Source of the DNA: Bacteroidota bacterium
GTDB lineage: Bacteria; Bacteroidota; Ignavibacteria; Ignavibacteriales; Ignavibacteriaceae
Reading direction: 5' to 3'
NCBI GenBank assembly: GCA_020161395.1
Contig: JAIUOE010000001.1
Location: forward strand, 558,001-622,000
Length of the DNA stretch: 64,000 nt
In this document: positions 54,717 through 62,668 of the stretch, piece after piece
How positions within the stretch are numbered: position 1 is the first letter of the stretch
Layout: every line of letters begins with the position of its first letter
Program-made: the position numbers and the translations under genes
Notes under the pieces: model-generated
The model's database searches: none
What the model saw: only the letters and a program-made list of their open reading frames with translations
Told to the model about the DNA's origin: nothing

Positions 54717-57213
54717 TTTTATTCCTTGGGGTTATATTATCAACAGGTTTTAGTTTAATTCTTGGTTTAATCCAGTTTACGAAACTTATTAAGGATTCTT
54801 CAACTGCTTCATCATCATAACATCCGATTAATTCCAAATCGTGTTTACCTAAATATTTTTCTTTGTTTTTACCTATAATGAATTCATAATCAGTCTCATC
54901 TTCCATGACCCGATCTTGAACAAGATCCCTCAAAATATCAATAAGTTGCCTGTTAGAATCTTTTACTAAAAGAGTCTCTGTTTTTTTAAGCTCTCTCATT
55001 TTTTGGTAATAATCTTTACCTAAGTTTAAAACTGTTATGCATAAAAATTTGAACAATCTTTTATCTCTAGGCAAAAATGCTTTTGCAGAATCGCACATCC
55101 AATAAGAAATAAAAGTGTGTTTACTGACAAGACTAAATCCAAATTTGTTACACAATTCAGAGATTTTATTATAATATACATCAATATCAGCATCATTATT
55201 TTTGATAAGAACTTTTCGCCAAATATTTTTATTATCTGTTTCATTTTCGAGTCGGTGAACTTCTTTCAGATGTGAAAAATCATAATAGTCTTCTTCTTTT
55301 TTCGATGTCATTTCGGAGATGAATTCTTTCAATATTTCCTCCACCGATTGAAGTTTCACAACTTCTCCACCCCTTTTTTTTTCGATTTCATTCAATCGAT
55401 TAATCTTTAGACCTGGTTTGGACTCTGTACTATAAAAATGGTAAGTGAAGGGATAAAAGTTCTGTGAACTATTATCAGAGAACTGTACCTGGTATATGAG
55501 GCTCTCATTTTGGTACTCTGTGCTATCATCATAGGTTGAATCAAAATCATTGTAAATTTGATTCTGGTAAACGATATCTTTGAAATTGACCCCTAAACCC
55601 TTACGAAAAAGCCCGTCCTCTTTTTTAGCAATTTCTATAAGATTATCATGAATATTCTTTTCGAATATAGATTTAAACAAAAACGATAAATAGATTGCCT
55701 CTTTTTTGCCCTGTCGTAATTTACTATTAACAACATTATGTGTATAAGTGAATGGGTAGGGCCCCGTATCACGATATTCAAGAATTACAGTATCAGTCCT
55801 TTCAATTTTTTCAATTTCGCGAATACTTTTAAATTCGTTTTGACCGTTAAATTCTTTTTTTACATTATCCATAATATCCCGGTCGTTCAGAACAAACTGG
55901 GGTAAGATTATGATATTGTTGTTCCTCATTTTTTTCCGTATTTCTGAAAGCCAATTTAATTTTAAGATTTCAGTTAATACTCTCCCCAATGATTCTTTTA
56001 CTTCGTTCTTCATGGTAGCATCCAAATTATGGATTGTATCCCTAAGACAACCATCCAAGATCTGGTTATGGCACTCATCGAAAACAATTTTCAATATTTT
56101 CTGTTTAATTTGTTCTGAAATACAGAGAGAGTAAAGTCTCCTCATTTTAACACCCACCAGTTTTTCAAGACCGGGCATAAGTTCTACTAGATACATGAAA
56201 TCATCCCATGAATCATTGTTAGCATTACCTATAAATGTCACATTTACTCTTTTGTTCATTATTTTCGATTCTTCTGGTAATAACAACTGAATCTCCTGAG
56301 GGAGAATCGTGTATCGCACAAATTTCAGATTGTCAATAGATCCTAAATATTCCAGTGACTTTTTGTATGAGCGTTGAAATGCCTCATATTTAAGTATTTC
56401 ATTATGAAAAGATAATAGCATTAATCCTTTGAAAGAATTTGAGACTCTTATATTATTATTCCTTTCTTGAAGATACCCACATTTCCAACGATTATGCAGA
56501 TTTTTTGGTATATTCATTGTATCATAATTCACAACATATTTTAGATTTTCGATTATAAAACCATCCATTCCATATTGCTTCTCTATTTTGGCAATATCAT
56601 TCATAGAAAAATTTCGATTAAGCAGTACATAAGAGAAATCAGGATTAGCTTGACCATTCATCTCACAAATAAAGGGCTTATTATCAAGAAGTTCGTGTAT
56701 ACTATCTTCGTTCATTTTTATGTTGACTATAACTGATGGAACAAATGAAGCATTATTATTGAGTGCAGCAAATTCTCTATAAAACCGCAATTTTTTATCA
56801 CATATGTTACGCTCTGCATTTATCTCAGCAATGGATTTGGGATTCCTGTCAAGGTCCCAAACCTGATTCCTGAAAAATTCCAGTCGAGAAATTACTTCGG
56901 ATAGAATAGAATTACCTCTATTGTCAGATGATAGTTCCGACATGAAAAATTTAATTACAAGAAATGATAAAATAATACTCCGATATTCTTTTTTTAAATC
57001 ACAGATGTGAATATGGAGTCCTCTCACAAAACCAGATTCCTCTTGTTTCAATATGCTCTCGTCTATTATTCTGTTAATATAGACTAACAAATTTTTTATC
57101 TGATCTTTATCCTTTGAAACAATATACGAGTAAATTTGCTCAAAATTTTCATCCGGTTTTGATACTATGCTATCTAATCTTTCCCTTAACTTCTCTTGAT
57201 CAATTCCTGTCAT
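54709..57213 (-). CDS. Unrecognised 834-residue protein in the DISARM-like operon
   Basis: Large cytoplasmic protein, rich in Lys, Asn and Ile, with no P-loop, no phospholipase-D HKD motif and no methyltransferase motif. A DECH string at 379-382 lies in a predicted helix without an accompanying Walker A, so I do not count it as a helicase. It occupies the place where class 2 DISARM has DrmE, whose size is comparable, so it is a candidate DrmE-like protein; I cannot confirm this from sequence alone. It overlaps both neighbours (14 bases with the SF1 helicase, 8 with drmA), so it belongs to the operon. Confidence 0.65.
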   Translation of the reverse strand: MTGIDQEKLRERLDSIVSKPDENFEQIYSYIVSKDKDQIKNLLVYINRIIDESILKQEESGFVRGLHIHICDLKKEYRSIILSFLVIKFFMSELSSDNRGNSILSEVISRLEFFRNQVWDLDRNPKSIAEINAERNICDKKLRFYREFAALNNNASFVPSVIVNIKMNEDSIHELLDNKPFICEMNGQANPDFSYVLLNRNFSMNDIAKIEKQYGMDGFIIENLKYVVNYDTMNIPKNLHNRWKCGYLQERNNNIRVSNSFKGLMLLSFHNEILKYEAFQRSYKKSLEYLGSIDNLKFVRYTILPQEIQLLLPEESKIMNKRVNVTFIGNANNDSWDDFMYLVELMPGLEKLVGVKMRRLYSLCISEQIKQKILKIVFDECHNQILDGCLRDTIHNLDATMKNEVKESLGRVLTEILKLNWLSEIRKKMRNNNIIILPQFVLNDRDIMDNVKKEFNGQNEFKSIREIEKIERTDTVILEYRDTGPYPFTYTHNVVNSKLRQGKKEAIYLSFLFKSIFEKNIHDNLIEIAKKEDGLFRKGLGVNFKDIVYQNQIYNDFDSTYDDSTEYQNESLIYQVQFSDNSSQNFYPFTYHFYSTESKPGLKINRLNEIEKKRGGEVVKLQSVEEILKEFISEMTSKKEEDYYDFSHLKEVHRLENETDNKNIWRKVLIKNNDADIDVYYNKISELCNKFGFSLVSKHTFISYWMCDSAKAFLPRDKRLFKFLCITVLNLGKDYYQKMRELKKTETLLVKDSNRQLIDILRDLVQDRVMEDETDYEFIIGKNKEKYLGKHDLELIGCYDDEAVEESLISFVNWIKPRIKLKPVDNITPRNKND

Positions 57214-58930
57214 AAACGAAAATCCTTAAATGGTTGATAGCTCTTGTTACACCTATAAAAATTTCATACTGATTAAAAAAAGATAACTGGTTCACAACTA
57301 AAATCACATTCGGTCTTTCAAGTCCTTTAAATTTTAATATTGATGTATATTGAAGATTGTGGGTTTCTTTTCCGATGTTTGATGGATCCATTTCCTCAAA
57401 ACCAGGTACGGTGATAAGAGTAGTCAAATCATACTGGTCTGGCGTTACATGATTAATAATAGTAGATTCAATTAGTAGAACGCAGTCTCCTGCAATTAAA
57501 GATGAGGTGGAATCCTTAAAATTAAGTACATACTCGCTCATTAATTTTCTTTTGATTTCCTTCAGGTTCTTATGAATTGTTACCAGTAGACTACTGTCGT
57601 TTAGTCCCTCATGCAAGGAAAACCCCCTTTCCCACAATCTATTGCTCAATTCAATTATCCTGGGTGCTTGCAACTGCCTTTTAATTGAAACCAGCCGGAA
57701 ATGTGCATAATGCTCACTAAGTAACTTTGACACCTCAAAAGCTTCTTGATAACCGGATCTGTGAGCTTGTTCAATATCATAAAGGATAAGCGAATCGCCT
57801 TCCGTCAAACCTTTGCTGTTATATCCACAAAGTCTGTTTATGACCGCTTCAATCCCGCGATTAAATATGTCTTGACCCTCATCAATCACCATATAATCGT
57901 ATTGCGGAAGATTGTTGTTCCGCATGGTTTTATAAACCAATTCTGAAAATTCTTCGGGGTCAAACTTAATGACTGTTCGATAGTTAATTTTATTATTTAA
58001 TTTTATTAGCAATCGTGTTAATGTAGTAACCTCGACTGAATTGTTTAGCCCTCTCTTGTCCAGCATTTTTTGAGTATAAGCCATCAAAAGATTATTCCAA
58101 CATATGTATATTCCTCTTTTACCTTTCTTCCTATCCAGATAACCCTTTGCAATAGTTGTCTTACCACTTCCCGGCGGTCCCTCTATCATTATTCTTTTAT
58201 TCTCGTAAAGTGCATCGAGTATATCGAGGTTCTCGATTTGTAACCACTCTAGAGTAGAGGATTTAGGAAGAGTATTATGGTCATAAATTGTCGGGGAGAG
58301 GTTATCTTTAATCACACTTAGTTCATGGTCAGTCAGATTACGATATTTCCTACCCTGCGTCTGATGCCTGCTCTGAACTTCGTTAAAAACTCCGATTATG
58401 AAACTTTCTATTGAATTATTGTATTCCGATTCTCCTCTGAATAAAGTCCACAAGTAGGCATCATTTATTAATTTTAAATTTAGCCGAAATTGTACATCTG
58501 GAAAAGCAACGGCATGGCAAAACAAAGAATGGGAAAAAGGTGATAAAACACCTTTCAACAAAGTATATTTATATCCTTCAGCCTGCTGAAACGGGTCCTG
58601 GTTCATTTTTTTATCAAAATTATTTCCATAGAAAAAAGTACCGTCACTAATGGAAATATCTCCACCCTTAACTTCAAGAACTAAAATACCGCGCTGACAA
58701 ACAATCAGAAAGTCTATTTGAGCGCTAATTTTTTTGTAGGGATTAAAGTCGAGATTGTGATGTGAAAGATTTAAATCATGCCATACAAAATATTTTTCTT
58801 CACTTTTCCCTAAGTCCCGCAATAGTAACTTGTATACTGATATTTCGCCTCTATTCGGTCTGCCATCCTGATTAAGAATAATAGTGTCCAAGCGGGAAAC
58901 ATCTTTATTTGGGAAAAAATTGACTGGCAT
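57200..58930 (-). CDS. NERD nuclease-SF1 (UvrD-like) helicase
   Basis: A 576-residue protein. The N-terminal NERD domain (about 25-130) has D73 in QIDFLIV and E86-x-K88 in LVLEVKGG, the PD-(D/E)XK catalytic pattern. A compact SF1 helicase follows: Walker A GPPGSGKT (251-258), motif II DEGQD (350-354), and a late VTRA (561-564). No long 1B/2B insertions are seen, so the helicase may be reduced. A nuclease-helicase inside a DISARM-type operon is not part of the described class 1 or 2 sets. It starts 11 bases after the methyltransferase gene and overlaps the next gene. Confidence 0.83.
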   Translation of the reverse strand: MPVNFFPNKDVSRLDTIILNQDGRPNRGEISVYKLLLRDLGKSEEKYFVWHDLNLSHHNLDFNPYKKISAQIDFLIVCQRGILVLEVKGGDISISDGTFFYGNNFDKKMNQDPFQQAEGYKYTLLKGVLSPFSHSLFCHAVAFPDVQFRLNLKLINDAYLWTLFRGESEYNNSIESFIIGVFNEVQSRHQTQGRKYRNLTDHELSVIKDNLSPTIYDHNTLPKSSTLEWLQIENLDILDALYENKRIMIEGPPGSGKTTIAKGYLDRKKGKRGIYICWNNLLMAYTQKMLDKRGLNNSVEVTTLTRLLIKLNNKINYRTVIKFDPEEFSELVYKTMRNNNLPQYDYMVIDEGQDIFNRGIEAVINRLCGYNSKGLTEGDSLILYDIEQAHRSGYQEAFEVSKLLSEHYAHFRLVSIKRQLQAPRIIELSNRLWERGFSLHEGLNDSSLLVTIHKNLKEIKRKLMSEYVLNFKDSTSSLIAGDCVLLIESTIINHVTPDQYDLTTLITVPGFEEMDPSNIGKETHNLQYTSILKFKGLERPNVILVVNQLSFFNQYEIFIGVTRAINHLRIFVYDRN

Positions 58931-58941
58931 ACCTGTCTCTG

Positions 58942-60738
58942 CTAAATAATTTTCATTTTTTGATAATATTTCCTCGTCATCTCCGCTTTGTCTTCCCTTA
59001 AATCGGTTTCAATTTGTTCTTCAGATGAAACTGTTTTTTTTATTGTATTAAGGTGAGTAGATACAACATTAATCATATACATTGCAAAAAGTTGCTGCCT
59101 CGGAATCCTTGATTTGGGGAGCTGAAATATCTCATTATCCCAATCAATCAATTCTTCCTTTGAAGAGTAGCGGATGATTAATTTCTCCAACCCAGAAATA
59201 AACATGGTTGGCTCTAAATAGCTGTTTATCCCTTCTTGAGCCTCGTACATCTCTTGGAAAGTCACTGAATCAGCCAAACGCATCAAAATGGTTCTATTGA
59301 ATTCAGAAATGATAGCTTTTCCATTTTCCTGCTTCAGAATCAAGTCAAATATTCTCTTGTGCAAATGGTCGGGCATGTTTTTTGAGAAGAAACCCAATCC
59401 AGTCCCACATTGAACTGAGCTAAACCATTTCCCGATATATTTTGAATTTTCACCTATGTCATAATTTGACAGAGAAACTGTTATTCCTCCTGCCTTAACC
59501 GGATGTCGACGGAATCTAGCTCCTGGTTTTTTTCTTCTAATTCTAATTTCGTCAACTCTTTTCTTACCTTTTAATTCTGTGTCCCAAGTAATTTCCCGTC
59601 TAGTTAGCAGAGGTAGATTTTCTACTTTCCGGCCCTCCAAGATATTTATTTGATTTGCATAGGCCCTGCTAACCGATGGGCAGACAGCATTTCCTACAAG
59701 TCGAATTTTCGCGGTAAGACCCCCTAAAAACTGGAAATCAATCGGAAATCCCATTAGAGAAGCCGATTCTCTCACTGTAGGGAGTCGAAACATTGCAGCT
59801 CCGTTATGATAATCTCTGCTTTTTATTATTAGAGATTCTCTGGATGTTCCAATATGCGTAGCAGTTACCGTTCTTGACGGCTTGTTTTCATCTTCAGGGA
59901 AACTCATTCTACCCATATACGGATGGTTTGTTTTAAGGAACCTTGATGTTTCCCACTCAACACTTGTTAGTCCGGTATCGTAAAAGTGGTCTGTTAACTG
60001 ATCAGAACAAAGTTCGAGACCATTGAAATTCGGATCCTTAATCTTATAGATTGAGTCGTGTATATTAATATTTGGTGAAGGGAATGAATCAATTACTTGA
60101 CCAAGGGTTCGAAACGGTAATTTTCCGTTTTTTATTATTTGCGAGTGAGAAGGTACCGGAGAGAATGGTTTGCCATCGCTTACTCGTTCAGTTACGATAG
60201 CTCTTTTTCTAATTTGAGGTGAGCCAAACTCTGCAGAATTAACAACTTTGTGATTGTCAAAAATATTGATCGCGATAGTTTCTGGATCAATTTCATTGGC
60301 AATTGCCCATTCTGATAAATCCAGTTGTTCAAAAGTATAATATGGAGGAAGATGCCTGATGGAGTTAGGAACATTTTCCATGACCCAATACTTAAGCATT
60401 GATCCTGATTGGAATTTTTTTACAGAGATAATGCGCAGAAATGCTTCCGTCAGCCGCATTCCCAAAGATTTATCGGCTTTACCAGATTTATTCGAAGATG
60501 AAAAACTTACACAAGGCGGGCTGCCAATTATAATATCTGTATCGGGTAAAGCAATAATTTTGGCAACATCTGTTCCCAAGTCAAGAATGTTTATTTTTTT
60601 GCATGTTTGATGAAAGTTGTGGTTGTAGGTATTGACAGCCGGCTCCCAGTTGTCAAACCCGCCAATAATCTTAAAACCGGCTTGTTGAAAACCTTCAGAG
60701 AAGCCGCCTGCACCACAAAAGAAATCTAATACGGTCAT
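58942..60738 (-). CDS. drmMII: C5 cytosine DNA methyltransferase, DrmMII-like
   Basis: A 598-residue methyltransferase, first gene of the operon. Motif I is DFFCGAGGFSEGF (5-17), motif IV is GSPPCVSFS with catalytic C76, motif VI is ENV (121-123), motif VIII is in SPQIRKRAI, and motif X is GNAV (349-352). All catalytic parts are intact. About 230 residues beyond motif X form an unassigned C-terminal region with a basic KGKKRVDEIRIRRKK segment. In DISARM the methyltransferase marks self DNA; the recognition sequence here is unknown. The upstream region holds inverted repeats that may control it. Confidence 0.88.
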   Translation of the reverse strand: MTVLDFFCGAGGFSEGFQQAGFKIIGGFDNWEPAVNTYNHNFHQTCKKINILDLGTDVAKIIALPDTDIIIGSPPCVSFSSSNKSGKADKSLGMRLTEAFLRIISVKKFQSGSMLKYWVMENVPNSIRHLPPYYTFEQLDLSEWAIANEIDPETIAINIFDNHKVVNSAEFGSPQIRKRAIVTERVSDGKPFSPVPSHSQIIKNGKLPFRTLGQVIDSFPSPNINIHDSIYKIKDPNFNGLELCSDQLTDHFYDTGLTSVEWETSRFLKTNHPYMGRMSFPEDENKPSRTVTATHIGTSRESLIIKSRDYHNGAAMFRLPTVRESASLMGFPIDFQFLGGLTAKIRLVGNAVCPSVSRAYANQINILEGRKVENLPLLTRREITWDTELKGKKRVDEIRIRRKKPGARFRRHPVKAGGITVSLSNYDIGENSKYIGKWFSSVQCGTGLGFFSKNMPDHLHKRIFDLILKQENGKAIISEFNRTILMRLADSVTFQEMYEAQEGINSYLEPTMFISGLEKLIIRYSSKEELIDWDNEIFQLPKSRIPRQQLFAMYMINVVSTHLNTIKKTVSSEEQIETDLREDKAEMTRKYYQKMKII

Positions 60739-60900
60739 TTTTTATCCGGATTTCTGCTCATCGTGAGCAGGTCCAATACTGTACAATGATTCAAACCATA
60801 TCCCATCGCGATCGCCTTATCTTTAAAACATTAAAGTATTATTTTGTTCTGTTAAATTATTGATAATTGTACAAATGACAAAGAAAAAAATAATTTTTTT
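60739..60900 (-). promoter_or_regulatory. Control region of the DISARM-like operon
   Basis: Three symmetrical elements lie upstream of the methyltransferase start. CTGCTCA-TCG-TGAGCAG is a perfect inverted repeat at 60754-60770, 15 bases before the start codon. TGTACAAT (60780-60787) and its exact reverse complement ATTGTACA (60866-60873) flank the putative promoter. GCGATCGC (60808-60815) is an eight-base palindrome. They could be an attenuator or an operator for the methyltransferase or the XRE regulator. Function is inferred. Confidence 0.45.
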
Positions 60901-61575
60901 TCACCCGTCCAGTTCCCCGCTTTTTTGCCATCTGATGTAATCATCGTCGGGGGTATTGATGGCGTACCTTACCCGTTTGGAGTATCTTCTGAGACTTCGC
61001 CATGTTTCAAGTTTGTTGGTGAGTTTTATCCTGCGGTTGTCCAGATTTCTGATGATTTCGTTCACGAATGCTACGCTAACATTCTGATTCAGGAGTTCTT
61101 CAAACCGTGTATTAACAAGTTCTGCAAATGATTCGGGAAAGTGGGCACAAAGTCTCTTCAGATATTCTGCTCTTTTACGCTCGGACAGAGTTGCATCCAT
61201 GAATCGTTCTATCAGTATCTCTTCAGTGAAACCGGAGTTTGGAAGCAATTTTTCAATCTGTTCCATATCGTAATTTTTGAGATGAGGTCGCCCTGTCTCT
61301 AAAATTTGTTTGTGAAGTTGTGTGGCAAAATCTGTAAGCTTTTCAGGAGAGCCTGATTCCAGATACAATTGTGTCATCAGCGAAGGAGAGTGGTGAAATT
61401 TGGTTGAATCTCTCTTAATCAGCAAATCGCTGATTTTGCTCTGGATGATTGATGCAAAAAAGAGTCTGTCAGGTTCGGGCAATGAAACAATATAATAGAA
61501 AAATTCTCTGAGCTCCTCAAATGTAACGGCAAGGAGATTTGAGTCGTCCGGTGTGTGGAGGTTTTCGGTTTTCAT
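60901..61575 (-). CDS. Unknown protein, paralogue of the 61572 gene
   Basis: A 224-residue cytoplasmic helical protein. It shares with its neighbour the pattern F-x-x-x-x-x-LP-x-x-x-R-x-FF-x-x-I near the start (REFFYYIVSLPEPDRLFFASI) and an SGSPEKLTDFA block near 80. It overlaps the upstream gene in an ATGA. No known family recognised. It ends right beside the DISARM control region but faces the same way, so it might supply read-through transcription. Confidence 0.65.
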   Translation of the reverse strand: MKTENLHTPDDSNLLAVTFEELREFFYYIVSLPEPDRLFFASIIQSKISDLLIKRDSTKFHHSPSLMTQLYLESGSPEKLTDFATQLHKQILETGRPHLKNYDMEQIEKLLPNSGFTEEILIERFMDATLSERKRAEYLKRLCAHFPESFAELVNTRFEELLNQNVSVAFVNEIIRNLDNRRIKLTNKLETWRSLRRYSKRVRYAINTPDDDYIRWQKSGELDG

Positions 61576-62258
61576 TTTGTTTCCCCTTTGTTTAAGAAAG
61601 CACCTTGTGTGATCAGTCTGTTATAATCACTGTTATGGGTTACAACCGGTTTTTCGGCATGAATTGAGTAGTCATGGATCGCCTTAAATGTTGCAAATTG
61701 ATCGATCAACTCGTCGTCATAAGCAAAAATCTTATCAATGACAATATTGATGAATTTGCGGTGTGCCTTATTCTCCTGCAGAAATTCGGACAGGTGTTCA
61801 TGGAAGTAGAGGAAGATATCTTTCCGGAAGTCGTCAACCAAAGTTAACAGGGCATCTTCTCTTATGGTGATGCTTTTACCTGTGTCGGTGAAGAGACTGA
61901 AGAGCCGCTCTTTTTCCGTTTCATCATTTTCATACATGTCATCCAGAATTCTGGTTGCATACATGTCATCCCAGTCCCCGTTTTTGGCGGTTGCCCAATC
62001 GCGTGCATTTACGGCAAATTCCTTCAGGGTCTTCGGAGAGCCCAGTTTCCGATAGAGTATGTCCACATTGAGAGGGTCATAACCTTTGTGATATCCGTCT
62101 TTTTCATAATTGAAAAATAACCAGTTTAGCCCTTCAAGGATATCGGAAAAAAACACTCTTTCCCTGTGAGGCAGATTTGATATTTTTTCGAAAAAATTTT
62201 CTATCCGGTTAAAGGATTCTGCTGTTTTGTTTGATGAATTTGATACGCCGGTTCCCAT
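61572..62258 (-). CDS. Unknown protein, paralogue of the 60901 gene
   Basis: A 228-residue cytoplasmic helical protein beginning MGTGVSNSSNKTAESFNRIE. The related blocks are FFEKISNLPHRERVFFSDIL and KLGSPKTLKEFA. Together with the 60901 gene it forms a translationally coupled pair from an old tandem duplication. No function can be assigned. Confidence 0.65.
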   Translation of the reverse strand: MGTGVSNSSNKTAESFNRIENFFEKISNLPHRERVFFSDILEGLNWLFFNYEKDGYHKGYDPLNVDILYRKLGSPKTLKEFAVNARDWATAKNGDWDDMYATRILDDMYENDETEKERLFSLFTDTGKSITIREDALLTLVDDFRKDIFLYFHEHLSEFLQENKAHRKFINIVIDKIFAYDDELIDQFATFKAIHDYSIHAEKPVVTHNSDYNRLITQGAFLNKGETK

Positions 62259-62318
62259 CGCTGTTGCCTTTTAGTTAAAGCTTGCTGTATTATTTTATTT
62301 AGTCTTGTTCCCTTCCCC

Positions 62319-62621
62319 TCACTCCTCCAGAAAGCTTTTCCTGTTTTTATACTTTTTCAGGTCTGTGATTTCGTAGCGGCAGCGGAAGGTGGTGTCTCCA
62401 TTCCAGGTTTCGAACCTTACATGAGTGTTGTCGTAACTGATGATCCTGTCGGTAACAAAATCCTGCCCCATATCGGGATACTCAGGAAAGTGATACACAG
62501 TGACGGTGTATTCGGGGAGAAAGCCGATATCAATCCCTTTTCTTGAAAAGGCGTGATCGATTACGGTCATGAGGTAGATCCCCACGGCAATAAGAACGAA
62601 TCCTCTTAACAGACAACCCAT
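62319..62621 (-). CDS. Small exported or membrane-anchored protein
   Basis: A 100-residue protein with an N-terminal hydrophobic segment (MGCLLRGFVLIAVGIYLMTV) that serves as signal or anchor, followed by a beta-rich domain of about 75 residues (YTVTVYHFPEYPD, VRFETWNGDTTFRCRYE). AGGAGG lies a few bases before the start. Family unknown. Confidence 0.6.
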   Translation of the reverse strand: MGCLLRGFVLIAVGIYLMTVIDHAFSRKGIDIGFLPEYTVTVYHFPEYPDMGQDFVTDRIISYDNTHVRFETWNGDTTFRCRYEITDLKKYKNRKSFLEE

Positions 62622-62668
62622 ATTTTCCTCCTGTTTTGTTTGATTCCGGCAGGAACCACTCCCGCCGG

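Noticed and set aside
54709-57213. SF2 helicase motif II (DECH at residues 379-382 of the 834-residue protein)
   Set aside because: It lies in a predicted helix and there is no Walker A, no SAT motif and no motif VI elsewhere in the protein.
47569-60738. A DrmC (phospholipase D) gene in the DISARM-like locus
   Set aside because: I looked for H-x-K-x4-D motifs in the encoded proteins and saw no convincing pair.
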